A DNA stretch of 64,000 nt from Medicago truncatula (Eukaryota > Streptophyta > Magnoliopsida > Fabales > Fabaceae), in contig NC_053045.1 in NCBI RefSeq assembly GCF_003473485.1, forward strand, positions 46,728,494 through 46,792,493, in the 5' to 3' direction. Under the pieces are notes generated by a model. That model saw only the letters and a list, made by a program, of their open reading frames with translations, did not search any database and was not told the DNA's origin. Shown piece after piece: positions 23,257 to 36,200 of the stretch; position 1 is the stretch's first letter, and every line of letters starts with the position of its first letter. The position numbers and the translations under genes were made by a program.

Positions 23257-25381
23257 TCAATCATCATCGACATCATCGTTATCTTCAAAACCAAAGTCAT
23301 TAGAAGCTTGCTCCATTTTTTCATCATTATCAATTTCATTCTTTATTTCTTCAAAGTCGTCGTCATCGTCTTCTCCATCTACATATCATAATTGAAGAAC
23401 TTAATAACAAAATTTACCCTATCAAAACAATACAATCACACACACACACACACACACAAATATAAATATAATTTAGAGAATTACCCTCGCTAAAAAAATT
23501 GTACAACCAACTGCGAGTACAAATTCTAGCTTCCACATTCATCGGCAACATACGATCTTTATACTTGTTAAAGACACGTGAGCCCATGCAAAATTCAGAA
23601 TCAGAAGCTACAGCGGCAATGGGAACACTTAACAAGTCGCAGGCCAATATTGATAGATCCGGAAATCGATCATTATTACTCTTCCACCATTGTAATACAT
23701 CCATTTCTGCATAACAACGAAAATCCAAAACTGACTCATCTAAGTAAACATCAAGTTGAGACTTTCCAGTTTTGGTAACAAGCTGCTGATGGTGCACTTT
23801 CAATTCCTATTACATTTCACAAGTGAAAAGGAAACCAATGAAGTTAAACAAATTCAAGATAGAATGTAATTTAAGTGTTGATCCAAAAAATATATAAAAA
23901 CTTACATCAAATAGGCCATGAGATAAAGACTTTAATTTCTTTTGTAATGGCATGCTAGAAGATTGGTCCTGATTCTCCTTAATAGTTCTTTGAACCCCAG
24001 CAGTAGTGCTGTTGCCAGAATGCTTCTCAAATAGCATGCACAACTTTCTCTTTACTTGCTGTAGCTTCCTTTCACAGGTTGATGCATCCAGTTTTGAATA
24101 ACAATAAGCCAAGGTTGTAAACTTCATCCGTGGGTCAAGAACCGCTCCCAATGCAAGAACAACACTATACTCATCCCAATATTTCTCAAACTTGCTCATC
24201 ATCCTTTCAGCCATTTTCTTTATATCTTCATCTTCATCTCCCAAACTATCAACTAGAACACATTGGACTTTCCAAACTTGTAAAAAATACAAGTTGGAAG
24301 TAGGATGTGTTGTGCTATTAATCATGTTGGCAGTTTCACAAAAAGGCAACAGGAATGCACAAATCTTTTCTACTCTTTTCCACTCTTCCGCCGAAGGACA
24401 TAAATCATAACTATCATCATACAAGTGAAAACTTTCAAACGCACACCGGTATTTAAGAGCTCTTTCAAGCAACATATAAGTTGAACTCAAACTCATAGAT
24501 ATATCCAAATGTAAGTGAACCGAACTATCAACACCACCAACCTTTTCAAAGCACTCCTTAAATTTTTCCCTCCTACTCTTTGAATGCCTCACAAACATGA
24601 TACTCTCTCTGATCTTATGCACACCACAGCTAACTAGTTTTAACGCTTCTTCAACTATCTGATTTAAAACGCGTGCAAAACAATTCACATGAAAGAACTC
24701 TCCATCACATAACAAACCATTTTGCAAAACAAGTTGAGTTTTCAATTGTTCTTGCAAAATCTCATTCTCAGATGAATCATCAATAGTGAGAGAGAAAATC
24801 TTTTTCTCTATTCCCCAATCATTCAACAACTCAACCATTCTCTCACAAATCTCCCCACTAGTAGGAGGATAAACAAGACGGAAATTGATAACCTTACTAT
24901 TTAACTTCCAATTCGCGTCAACAAAATGAGCAGTCAAACAAATATAAGTCTCAGTAGTGTTAGATTCCCACAAATCAAAAGATAAAGATATCCTATTAGG
25001 AATGGTAGTTAATTGTTGTTTAAGCTTAGGTTTCTCTTTCGTGTACAAATGTGAAACGTAAGCTTCGATAACATTTCTAGGAGGTATAGGAATATTTGGA
25101 TTTAAGAACTCGGAGTACTTCCTCATTCCCTCGAGCTCGAAAAAATGAAAGGGCAAATCATGTGCAAGGATCGTAGAAGCACATATTTCCACAAAGCGTG
25201 AATCCATTTGATCTACTTCGTTATCAAATTCTATCTTTTCTTCGGACATTTCTTCGAATACCTAGGTTACATTACAGCATTGTAGTAAATTATATGTATG
25301 ATTATTATGTTTTGAAAATAGCAAGTTGTTATTATTGAATTGAAAGAGGAAGTTTGAAGAAAATACCTGTTCGTGAGACAT
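23257..25381 (-). CDS. hAT-derived gene, RICESLEEPER-like, without BED finger
   Basis: Four exons: 25367-25381, 23906-25261, 23485-23806 and 23257-23378, all GT-AG and in frame, 604 residues, no internal stop. The RNase-H-like fold is present, with SFDLWES (Asp101), SLTIDDSSENE (Asp166) and VLDPRMKF; the hAT dimerisation domain spans about residues 490-560 (EMDVLQWWKSNNDRFP, VASDSEF). Compared with RICESLEEPER/DAYSLEEPER proteins it has no N-terminal BED zinc finger: exon 1 encodes only MSHEQ. The final exon is almost wholly acidic (GEDDDDDFEE and DNDDVDDD). A TATA-like motif lies about 100 bases upstream. No hAT terminal inverted repeat was found nearby. It may be a domesticated transposase or an N-terminally shortened transposon copy. 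Confidence 0.8.
23440..23459. repeat. CA microsatellite in intron 3 of the hAT-derived gene
   Basis: An uninterrupted run of about ten CA units lies just after the donor-side part of the last intron. Confidence 0.8.
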
Positions 25382-25481
25382 CGGAGACGGCGGCGTGGTG
25401 ACGGAGAGTGGCGGCAATGAGGGTTTTGGCGGGAATCACGAAATGAAGGAGAGAATTGAGTGATGAGTTCCCGGGCTTAGG

Positions 25482-25490
25482 TATTTATAT
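25482..25490 (-). promoter_or_regulatory. Candidate TATA box of the hAT-derived gene
   Basis: On the gene strand this reads ATATAAATA, about 100 bases before the ATG at 25381. Confidence 0.45.
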
Positions 25491-26055
25491 TCCCCCAAAA
25501 TTGACAAATTACTCTTCCATCCAAACCCAAAGTCCCAAACCCTAAAACGGATACCCGTCGGACTAAACGGTTTAGCTTTTTGATTTTTTTTTTTTTGAAA
25601 AATGTTACATGAATATCCTTTAATCATACATCATAATGTACACTCCATGCATTATGGACATTTTGATAAATTCATCTCACAACCATACTTTCTCTTTCAT
25701 CTCCTCTCCCTTTTCCTTGCCACATGTCAGGATTTTGTGTGGATGTAAGAGATGTATTGCCACATGAAGGTGTGCATGTATCACCACTCTTTTTTTTAGT
25801 TCAATAAAACTAGATTCATATACTTTAAAAATATAAAAAAACTAGATTCATATCTCTTCAAGAAAGAGTGTTAATATTGTGGATGAAAAAAACTCTCCAC
25901 TTATAATTTTTTTAAGGAATTTTCCACTAATAATATTAATATAGTTACTAGAAGAATAATATTTCTTTTTTTTTTTAAAACTCAAAAGAATAATATTATT
26001 TTTTTTTGTTATTGGGATGCGATGAATAATTTTATTTTTAGTCAAACCAAAAAAA
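25491..26055. other. Spacer
   Basis: AT-rich spacer with several A/T runs. I see no gene. Confidence 0.45.
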
Positions 26056-26399
26056 GGTTAAATAAGTTTTTCGTCTCTAAAAATATAATAAATTTTGATT
26101 TTAATCCTTAAAAAATAAAATAAAATGCTTTGACCCTCCAAAAAAAAATGTTTCCATTTTTGCGTTATGCTCGTGTTAATGTTTACGTTATGAATATTTT
26201 TATGTTTAAGACGTGTTGAAGTTATTTCCATCTACTGCGTCAAATTCTTATATGTTCATATGTACAAGAATGTCAGGAACATTCCAAAATCAAGTCCATC
26301 ATCGACCATTTTTTTAGAGGGAAAAAACATCTCGTTTTATTTTTTTAAAACTAAAATCAAAATTTGCTATGTTTTTAAAGACGGATAAATTATTTAACC
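26056..26399. mobile_element. MULE-type MITE (same family as 7858-8200)
   Basis: GGTTAAATAAGTTTTTCGTC at left faces GACGGATAAATTATTTAACC at right. Length is 344 bases, against 343 for the copy in the polygalacturonase intron, with shared inner text (TCTAAAAATATAATAAATTT). The flanking 9-base duplication is poor (6 of 9), so this is probably an older insertion. Confidence 0.7.
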
Positions 26400-26716
26400 C
26401 AATTGAAAAGGATTTGAGGCCAACAAAAAAACCTCACAAATTACTAACAAAGAATCTCTCACAAATTTTAAACTTAAGTTGTTATGTCTAGCCAAAAAAT
26501 CCCTAACAAATAGCCAATAAAATTTGTAGCAAATGTTTTAATTAATGAGGGCGAAAAATGGCCACAAATATAAAAGAATTTGAAATTATGGTCATTTAGA
26601 CGGACACAAATTATTTTACAAATTTTTTGACACTTGTGGTCGTCTATTATGTCACAAACATTAATTAATTTCTTTTATTAAGATTGTGAGGGATCAGACA
26701 ACAATAAAGTTTAATA

Positions 26717-26997
26717 CTCCCTCCGTCCTAAATTGTAAGACGTTTTGGCAATTTCACACGTATTAAGAAATGTAATTAATATTGTGTGGGGAAGAGAAAT
26801 TATGAGTTGTTTTACAAAATTATCCCTAATAAATGGTATGGAAAAGATAAATGAAATAATTGAAAGAAGAGAGAGTAATTAATAGTTAAGGATATAATAA
26901 GAAAAGTAACATAAATATTTCATTGGTATTGTAAAGCGACATATAATTTGGGACAAATTTTTTTTCTAAAACGACATACAATTTAGGACGGAGGGAG
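26717..26997. mobile_element. Stowaway MITE
   Basis: CTCCCTCCGTCCTAAATTGT at left and its near-perfect complement at right (ACAATTTAGGACGGAGGGAG), flanked by TA on both sides. Length 281 bases, noncoding. Confidence 0.88.
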
Positions 26998-27517
26998 TAA
27001 TTTTTATTTAGGTTGGCGTTTGTGACGGGTTAGGCCACCACAAAGTTTGAGAAAAAATATCTCACAAATCTCATTTTCTATAAATATTATTAAATCTTCT
27101 AATTTCCTAAAATTTCATTCACTTTCTGTCTAAATGAGTAATGATAATTGAACATCTAAAATTTAACACATGCCGTATAAAAAATACATCTAAAATTGGT
27201 TAAAAAATACATCTAAACAAATATAAGTTTGACCTAAAAGGAAAATGTTATTATAAAAAGAACAACCGTATGAAATCAATATGTATCATTTCGACATTAA
27301 TATTTTAAAACAAGTGTAAGAACAACCATATGAAAATACATTTAACAAAGTTTCCTATGAAGTTATAACATGCCATCTAAAAAAGACATTGAGGAACACA
27401 TGAATTTTAAATTATTATCATCTGTAAGAATCTTAGGATGATAAACAATAGTTCCTTTGTCATTATTATCCACCTGATCTTGATCTATGTGTGCTACATG
27501 AACAACAACATATCATG

Positions 27518-28710
27518 TGTCATACCCCAATTTTAAAATACCTCATTTTTTATTTCGAGTCGGGCCTTCTTTTCTCTTTTTATTTTCTTTTCATCTTTTA
27601 TTAATTTTATTTTAAGATTAGTTACTATTTTTATATTTAATAATTTTTATTTTCCATCTTTTAATTTTATTTTTCTTTACATAATTTAGTTTAATTTGTT
27701 TTTATTTTATTTCGTATTAGATTTATTTTATTTTTATTTTATTTCTTTTTAATTAATTAATGTCCAAAAAAAACAAAGTGTCAATAGGTCCAAAAATAAA
27801 ATGTACAAGGTCTAAAAAAAAAATTCAAGTCAAGTGTCAACTTTAACATTCCTTTTTTCAAAATTCACCATAATTGTCCATCATTTCCATTAAATCAATT
27901 TTCCTTTTTTCATCAAACTCCTCACCTATAAATAGAGCATTCATTCCACACAATTTGACACACCAAAAGTTCTCTTGAGTTGTCAAAGAATTTTTCTCTC
28001 TTCTCCCTATTTAGCTTGTGTTAACGAGCTATTCTTTTCTTCTCCCTCTTTTTTTTTTTCTGTCCCTTCGGTAATTTTTGTCCCTTCGATTGTCCATTTC
28101 TTTTATTTTCTTGCATTTTATTTCTTTTTAGCATTTTTGCATTTTTTTATTTCCATTTAGCATTTTAATTATTGTTATTTATTTTCCAACAATTATAATG
28201 TATTTAGGTCCAATGTAAATATAAATGAGAAAAGTGTGTGGGTGTGTGTGTCCTTTTATTTCTTTACCGCCTTATATATATCCAAAAATACAAAAAAATT
28301 AGATTAGAGATTTTGTGGTGATCCAACGTCACTACAAAAATCCACGCGCTTTTATTTTTATTGCTCCGTTAGTTTAATTTTTATTTAATATTCCAAAAAA
28401 AAAACAAAAAACGTGCAAATAATCAAAATCACAAAAATATTTTCATAATAAACCTTGATCCAAATCAAGTGACCGCATTTTTATTTTATTTTCTTAATCA
28501 AACTTCAATCAATTTAACTTTACTTTAAGTCTCTTTTTTTCAATATTAAAAAACACAAACAAATACTCATTTGCCACTTGGCTTTTCATTTTAAAACCTT
28601 TTTCAAAACAAATAAAAAACACCAAACCAATCAAACGTCAATTTCTACCCCGAACTACGAGGTTTTGATCCCTCATGGGTACGTAGGCAGATGATCATGT
28701 CCTTCCAAAT
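27518..28710 (+). mobile_element. Ty3/gypsy LTR fossil, Tat/Ogre-like
   Basis: The stretch begins TGTCATACCCCAATTTT and later contains CGAACTACGAGGTTTTGATC and GGTACGTAGGCA, a text typical of Tat/Ogre LTRs in legumes. A TATAAATA at about 27926 would be the LTR promoter. No internal domains follow, so it is a solo or partial LTR. The right end is not certain. It looks old. Confidence 0.6.
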
Positions 28711-30212
28711 CAATAAAAATGTAGATAAATTGTGTATTGAATAAATTTAATTTTAACTTCTTTAAAAAAAATATTTTTTGATGATTTGAGACACACTTTT
28801 TGCGAGAAAAAAAAAAGAACTTTGGAGAAATGAATGGAAGAGTGATAGAGAAGTGTAGTACAAGGGCTAGATATATGTTAATTCCCAAAATTCGTAAGTC
28901 ATGTTCAAGAGTAAACGGTTTGTAATTTCCGGCGAAGAATTCTAGAAAATTTGAGATACAATCCAAAATACCTAAAGAACAATTTTTTAACCTTTTTTTT
29001 TTTTTTTTTTTTTTATCAAAGGCTCGCATAATATTATGTTCACAAGAGAAAAGATATGCTCGACTAATTGGACCTCTGTGTTAACTGTGCTTAATTCCTA
29101 AACATATTCAAGAGAAAAAATATGTGCTTCCCAACATACTCGTTCCATATATTGCTATTTTATCTTCCATGTTTTGTCTTCTTCCATTCTTCTTTTCTTA
29201 GGTCGTCTCTCAAGAAGGCGTGTTTAAGCCGCACACTTACGTCTTTATCTTTTGATTTGTTTTGTCTGGAGATTTAATTAATTATTAAGTTCACATCTCA
29301 ATCAAAATTAAATAATAATCATCCCTGATTCACAACTATTTCAAACTTCAGTTTCTCTACCAATAGTAACACAGAAGAATCAAATTACATAATAACAATA
29401 ATAAGTATAGCAAATACATGTGTTTTCCGTCTTAGAAATGAAATACTCCATAGATCTATTTCTGGGGGACTTTTAATTGATATATAAAAAAAAGTTATCC
29501 TTAAAGTCGACAAAATTAATTCCTACATTAATTTTCTAAACTTTTGACCTCAACAAACACACAAAGAAAGAAAGAAAAAACACACAAAAGACTAGTCAGC
29601 TCCCATGTCCTCGAAAGGGACTGAACTGACGTCAATTTTTTTATTTCTAATTACAAGCATCTTATATATAATTTGTCTCTAAATATAAACTTAATTTTTA
29701 AATTACTAGATATACTAATTTGTTATGTGAGATGAAAAAAGAGAATTGATCACACAAAGTTATTTTAGTAACATCAATAGACACATTAGATTAGATACAC
29801 TAAATATTTTAGTAACTTAATTGATGTTTAAAGTGTGTGTGTGTGTGTTGTGAGAGAATTGTACTCTCCTCATTTTATTATATTTACTGCCTCGTCTAAA
29901 ATATTTATTTGAATTATTAATAAAGCATTTATATAATTGGGCAATTTCCATGAATATGATCCATCCAGGAGAATCAAAAGACTAAAAATGTTGGCCCTGC
30001 ATCAATGTGACTTGTTTGAAAAATCAACGCCTCTTTCATCACCATTCAATTCATTCTTCTGCTTCCAATTCCAAGTTTACAAGTCAAAGTCAATAATTTA
30101 TCTCTATTATTCAAAGCCCATTCAACATTGCTAGTGCTTTCCATTCCATCCAAACCAAAAAAAACCTCAAACTCATAATGTGAATTCAATAAACCCAACG
30201 CCCCCACTTAGT
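28711..30212. other. Spacer upstream of the LYM2-like gene
   Basis: No gene recognised. It holds a T-run of over 20 bases (28993-29014) and a GT microsatellite (about 29836-29850). Confidence 0.45.
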
Positions 30213-30220
30213 TATATAAA
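30213..30220 (+). promoter_or_regulatory. Candidate TATA box of the LYM2-like gene
   Basis: TATATAAA lies 51 bases before the ATG at 30271, which allows a leader of about 20-25 bases. The stretch between them contains the CACCA repeat. Confidence 0.55.
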
Positions 30221-30225
30221 AAAAA

Positions 30226-30253
30226 CACCACACCACACCACACCACACCACAC
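30226..30253 (+). repeat. Tandem CACCA repeat in the LYM2-like leader
   Basis: About five tandem copies of the pentamer CACCA lie between the TATA box and the start codon, probably at or just after the transcription start. Confidence 0.75.
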
Positions 30254-30270
30254 ACAAGATAAGAAAGAAC

Positions 30271-31831
30271 ATGAGTGGAGGGAACAAGATGGTTACTGTA
30301 TGGTTAATCACCGTTGCAGTAGTACTAGTAGCAAGTGTTGGAATAACAGTAACAGAAGCTCAACCAGAAGCAAACTTCAAGTGTCTAACAGAAAACGCTA
30401 CGTGTCGTAGTTTAACCGACTACACCAGCACAAACTCAACAACCTTGAAGGAAATAGCTACCTTGTTCGGTGTAAAACACTTCCTAGACCTCCTTGGAGC
30501 TAACAACCTTCCAAGCAACACCAACAACAGTTACAAAGTTAATCCCAACCAAGTCATCAAGGTTCCATTCCCCTGCAAATGTAGTAACAGAACAGGTAAA
30601 TAACTACTTATCACTTACTTATACTGTAAATAAGAACAAATTAACAATTAACATTCACCGTTTCAACAGGTACTTCCAATCATGTACCTCGTTACAAGAT
30701 TGTACCGGGTGATACCCTGGACGCAATAGCCAGGGTTAGATTTGCGGGTTTGGTTAAGTATCAACAGATCCAAACTGCTAATAAGATTCCAGATGCTAAT
30801 AATATAACTGCTGGTGCTACCATTTGGATTCCTTTGCCTTGTAGCTGTGATCCGGTGGATGGTACCAGTGTGATGCATTATGCACATATTGTTCCAATGG
30901 GGAGTAGTATTCAATCTATTGCTCAACAATATGCTATTAGTCAACAGACTCTGCTGTCACTCAACGATCTTGATGACCCTAAAAACCTTCTAGCTGGTCA
31001 GCTTCTTGATGTTCCCCTTCCAGGTTAATTTCTTGAATTTATTGTACATGGTAGATTTGTTTATTTTTTGTTGAAATTGAAAGTATGAAGAAACTGATTA
31101 CAAATTAATATATGCTCATTTTATACAGTGGAGATAATGAATAAAGCTAACTAATAACTAATCAGAACTAATTTTTAACTATTTTAAACTGATTCTAAAT
31201 AATATCAAACTATATATAACCCTATGTTTTTAGTTAAATTAAAATTTTCTTTGTGTGTTTGATTTGTGTGATGATGTTGGCAGTTTGTAACTCGAGTATC
31301 AAAAGTGATTCATTGGATTTTCCATTACTTGTGCCGAATGCGACATATTTCTACACTGCACATGAATGTGTCAAATGTAAATGTGACTCTACTGGTGATA
31401 ACAAAAACTTACAATGTGAGGCATCGAATCTAAAACCGATAAATAATTGGTCGGTTTGTCCGTCTCTGAAATGCTCTGGGAGTGTGTTGCTTGGGAACAC
31501 TACATCCACAGATTCGTGTAGCCGTAGAGTTTGTGATTACACTGGTTATACTTCTTCTCGCAATATCTCTACCACTCTTGCTACTCAGAACACTTGTGCC
31601 GGTTAGTTAGTTAGTTTGTTAGTTAGTTACGGATTATGTATTTGGTTTGTGATATTACTTGCTGATTGCTAATGATCTCTTTGATTGTTTCTGATTTGTT
31701 TTTAAACAGTGGCACCTAGTGGTTCCGGTGATTCAGGTTCAGGGGCATCTAGGAGCATGTTGAATGGCTGGGTTTTGAATAAGCTTCTAATTCTCATTCA
31801 CTTTCTCATCTTATTTGTCTATCTTTTGTAG
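30271..31831 (+). CDS. LYM2: LysM-domain GPI-anchored protein (LYM2/CEBiP-like)
   Basis: Exons 30271-30595, 30670-31023, 31284-31601 and 31710-31831, all GT-AG, 372 residues. Family role: plasma-membrane-anchored chitin-oligomer binding protein in immunity; LYM2 also acts at plasmodesmata. A signal peptide covers about residues 1-30. Three LysM-type modules follow, separated by the expected CxC pairs (CKC, CSC, CKC). The strongest are YKIVPGDTLDAIARVRF and YAHIVPMGSSIQSIAQQY. An extracellular Cys-rich part (CVKCKCD to NTCA) precedes a Ser/Gly linker (SGSGDSGSG) and a hydrophobic tail, a GPI-anchor signal. There is no kinase domain. Length and the NFKC start of the mature region match LYM2 better than LYM1/LYM3. 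A second in-frame ATG (residue 7) could also serve. Confidence 0.93.
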
Positions 31832-32882
31832 TACAACTCCCAGCATCTTTGTTCTTTTTCTTTTTTTCTTTCTATGGATTAGTAATTTCTGAGTTCATTG
31901 TTCGGTGTTGTGACTTGTGAGTGTCAACTCAACTTTTTATTTTATTTCTTCTATTTAGTGCTTGTTTGGATTGAGAGTTAGGTTGAATCACACTGCTACA
32001 GTGATTTTGTCAAACTCACATTGATTTCAAAGATAGACTTACAATATTTGTAACATAGTATGTTCTGAAGAATAAGAATTTTATCTGAACTTCAATGATG
32101 TGTATGTTCTTAATACTTTCTCTGCTATCCATTCCACTCACTTGTTCACGACTTCTCTTAGTTCTTAAGAGGAGGCAGAAAGTTAGCAGATAAGAAAATT
32201 CTTCGTCTAGAGGAATTAAGAGTTAGGCCATTATTGACTATGGCTAATGAGGATGATTAATCTTAATTTGGACCATTAGACTTTTTCAGTTTCAAAGTGG
32301 AAAAAAAAAACTAGGATTTTGCTTAATATTAATGTGTGAGCTGAATTTTCCACAGGTCTTCTTCATGGTGGACATTTAAGAGATTGATATCACAAGTTAT
32401 ATGTAGTTTTAGATGATGTGCAAGTTGCCTGTGCACAATCCAAGTGGGATGACCATGATTTATCCCACTTCTTTCCTCCATTATCTTTTCATTTTCTACA
32501 TTTTCAATAGTGTTGGACGTGAGGAGGTGGAGAAAATTCTAGTTCCAGGTAGAATAGATCAAGTTTAAGACAGTACCTTAACCATGAGAGATGCACTAAA
32601 AAAATTGTAACTCAAGTCATCAAGTAGGATTTCAATTTATATAGTCTCGTTGGCTGTTGTGTTTTGTATGAGAAACACAACAGCTTTTTTTGTGATTACA
32701 GGTCCGGTGTTCCAACTTCCTACATAGAGCTAATAAAGTTGCTCAAATAGTTGCAACTTATCAGAAATTCAATTTTCGCAGAAATTCAATTTCTGCAGCA
32801 ATAAGCTATATTAGTGAAACAATATTATTTTAAAAGAACTTTTAAATACATTAATGAACACAGATACCCCCCTGCTTCTTTC
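31832..32882. other. Spacer between convergent LYM2-like and QRT3-like genes
   Basis: The two genes point toward each other, so both 3' untranslated regions fall here. No further gene is seen. Confidence 0.5.
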
Positions 32883-35030
32883 TTATTGTTCAACACTGAA
32901 GTGGACCAAACCTTTAGCTTCCTTCTCACTCTCCACAACTACAACATTATCTGATACATTGGTCACAGAATGTGCTACAAATTTTGGCTCCCCTTGAGCA
33001 TAAAATGAATATTGAACATGACTAATCCGATTAGGAAATACCAAAACTGATGAAAAATCAGCCTCCCACTTTGTGCCATTACCACTCACAGTTAACTTAC
33101 CAACCGTTGATCTCAAGCCCATACCATTCACATTGTTTCTATCAATCACCACTTGATCAACATTACTAAATTGCCCTTCTAGACTTACAATTGGAACCTT
33201 CTTATTAGGATCACCATTGAACATATTATCCACTATGTTCAAACCCAAAATTTGACCTTCAGCAGCCTTTATTAAAATATTAGCATCCCCAAGAAATAGA
33301 CAATTAGTGACATGAACTTGAACAGGGTCTTCCGTTACTATACCAGTATAATCCATATAACAGTTGTCAATTCTAGTTAAAGAATTTCCTGCCAATTTCA
33401 CTAAGATACCTATACCTCCAAATCCTGCTGCTTTGTTATAACAATGCACCCCTGATAGAATGTTAGCCTGACCTCTTAGCACAATACCAGTGGCTGCCGA
33501 GAAAATCGCGACATCAGTGATTGCATTGTCATTACTAGCAAGATCAATACCGACCCCGGAATAGTCCTTCTCGCCATGGTCACCGCCAACTGTTGAGTGT
33601 TGTCCAAGAAAACAACTTGATATGAATGTCTCATGCCCTTGCTGCACTAGAATTCCTTCTGTGGTGAAATGCAAGAAGAAGCAGTTGTTGATCCGGGTTC
33701 TAGCGGAATCAACAATGAAAAGTCCTCCTCCTCTGTACCTTGAATCAAAGAGGATGTCCCTGAAAGTTACGTCTTCATAGTATATTCCATTGTTTTGTGC
33801 ATAAATTCCACTGAAGTTACCACCTTGCATATATTCTTTTGTCTGAAGTTTCTTGGAATTTGATGACCACATCTCAACTAGATGTCGGTCACCAGGAAAA
33901 GTATCAGATGCTCTCAAGGTTCCTCCTTTTACCTATTCAATCATACTTTTCATAAAGTTAAGATGCAAAGAAAATACATGTTAAGATGAAAAGTAGGTGC
34001 ACACACATGATGTGTTGTTTACTTGAGTAGAAAACTAACTTGGATCCTAAATGTTTTTTACTGCATTTAGGTCAATTATCCTTTGGCAGTATTAAGTGCC
34101 AAATTTATTGGATGAATCCTTACTAGTCTTTAGCAAGACCCAATATTTAAAGACCTGTCTGAAAGAATTTAAACTTTTTGTAAAGAGAAAAGTTATAAAC
34201 AGACAAACACGTGTCATGGTCTGCATATTAACTCGTGTAAGCCTAGCCTAAAGTAATAAAAAGAACACCACCTTGTGTTTTCTGAAAAAACAGTAAAATG
34301 AAGAGAGAAAAAAAGTATTCTGGTTTCTAATCGTTTTAAGTTAGTTTGCTGGTTTTGAATTAAAAAGATATGAGGGGATATATTTAAACTATTTTATATT
34401 TATTTGTTCTTTCCTCAACCATATTTCATTTAAGATTTGATTGGTATATAATACAATATCATTATACTACTAACATAATTGAATTGTTATGTTAAAACAA
34501 ATTTGCATTTCTTCCACATGCTACAAAATAAATGGCAGAAAAAGATGTTACTACTCACCACAATATTGCCACCTGGGAGTAAAGTAATCGGCTTACTGAT
34601 TTTGTAGTCTCCACCTTGCAAATCAATAATAACACCTCCCAAATCATTCACCCCTGCTACCAATTGAAGACCCTTTTGCAACTTAAATGCATCCTCCACT
34701 ACTTTCAAAATGGCATCACTACTCTCTTCTGATCCTGTTGGGTCAGCGCCATATTCACTCGGGTACAATACCCTGTTACTCTAATAATGCACATTGTACA
34801 TTGTTAAAAATCAGTAGAAAAATAATCAATAATTCAATGTACGTAGCTTAATTACTTACCATCTTTGTTTGTGAAGAAATAGGTGGTGATGCCAAAGGAC
34901 TAGCTTGTTGTTGCTCAAGTTTGTGCTTGAATTCTGATAGCTTTTGTTCTCTGGTGAAAAATGTGAAACATGTAGCTGCTTTTACTAACAACACCAATAA
35001 TAAAACAAAATACACCACTGAGAATCTCAT
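32883..35030 (-). CDS. QRT3: QUARTET3-like polygalacturonase (pectate lyase superfamily)
   Basis: Three exons: 34860-35030, 34559-34780 and 32883-33932, GT-AG introns, 480 residues against about 481 in Arabidopsis QRT3. The family acts in the wall as a right-handed beta-helix pectinase; QRT3 itself degrades pollen mother cell pectin so that tetrads separate. A signal peptide spans residues 1-21 (ends KAATCF). The domain-opening motif YGADPTGSEESSDAI follows exon 1. The beta-helix repeats contain IYYEDVTFRDILFDSRYRGG, NNCFFLHFTTEGILVQQGHE and GVGIDLASNDN. GH28 proteins differ, so this is a separate clade from the gene at 6903. Whether this copy is the pollen one or a vegetative paralogue cannot be told. 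Confidence 0.9.
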
Positions 35031-35675
35031 ACTTTAACACACAAAAAATATTGAAACAGATTTATAATGGCTCTCATAAACAGAAGAAATTGAGTGTATG
35101 ATGGTTACTACGTTTACAACTGTATCTTTTTTATGTGGGTTGAAGGACTTGAAGTGAAGGTGAAGCTATAGAAAAAGTGCATGTGTTAGGCTTTTAAGGA
35201 CATTGAATTGAATTTCACAGTGGGTGTGGGGCCTCACTTACCTCACTTGTAAAGAAGACACAAGGACAACAAAGCAAAAGTAGTTGTGGTCATTTATAGG
35301 CTTGGACCGGTTAGTACGCTCTTGGGACTTGGTGTTTTACCTGGTACTTTTTAATTTGGTAAATTTTTGAATATTCGTGATCAAAGTATTATTGATTAGA
35401 GTTATAAACTGAAAAAAATAATTAATGATGTATTGAGAAGTGAAATGACTCATTTATTTTGGAACACTTTTTTATTAAAAATGACTCGGTTATTAAGGAA
35501 GGGATGGAGGGAGTAGTACTTTTTAATTGATGAAAATTAAATGAGTCTTATTAAATCATTTAGTAGGACAAATTAAAATTTTAACTCAATTAAAGAGTGC
35601 AAGTAAAAAAATCAGTGTTACAAGCGCAATATATTGGAAACCATAATTTTTAGACCATATCAATAGTTTTCTTAA
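35031..35675. other. Upstream flank of the QRT3-like gene with a Stowaway fragment
   Basis: The proximal part is the promoter region of the QRT3-like gene. At about 35490-35515 the text GGGATGGAGGGAGTAG is the right end of a Stowaway MITE whose left end is not found. No gene is seen. Confidence 0.45.
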
Positions 35676-36200
35676 CTAGACTCTTGACCCCGCGCTGTCG
35701 CGCGGGTCTCTTATAGACTATTGAGCAATATATTTTGATTACAATCAACTCAAACAAACTGAAAAATAAGTCATTCTAGGATATCATGTATCATTGATCA
35801 ATGTGACATACATGAATTTTTTTTATAAGAAAGTCAAACAGTTAAACAAAAAATCAAAGTACATTTTGATTTTTTTTTTTGTAAACTACATTAGATGTGA
35901 CATAGCTATCTTCCACTTCATCATCAATAATCAATATCTTAAAATTTTTCCTTAATGTAACTCTTGACAATGCAACATATAGCTACCCATGTCAAAAAAT
36001 TGGTTGAGGCAAATACATACCTTTGGTTGCCATGGATGCGCTTAAAAAGAGCTCAAGATATCAAATGTTTTCTACTAAGCTTTTGTATGCAGGTGAGCTA
36101 ACTTGAGACAATGGCCAAACAAACCAAATGGTGTCACCAATTTATAGGAATGACATGAGGTTCTTAGTTGGCGTGAACATAACATTCAGAAACACAAAAA
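35676..36200 (-). mobile_element. Helitron 3' end with helicase remnant
   Basis: On the minus strand the element ends CTAG at 35676 followed by host T, preceded by a GC-rich hairpin (35688-35708, arms GACCCGCGCG and CGCGGGGTC). Inside, about 35880-36020, the minus strand reads YLPQPIF, then LYVALSRVTLRKNFKILI, the C-terminal PIF1-type helicase motif of Helitrons. Further upstream to about 36200 more helicase-like text is broken by stops. The copy is decayed. The 5' TC end was not located. Confidence 0.75.
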
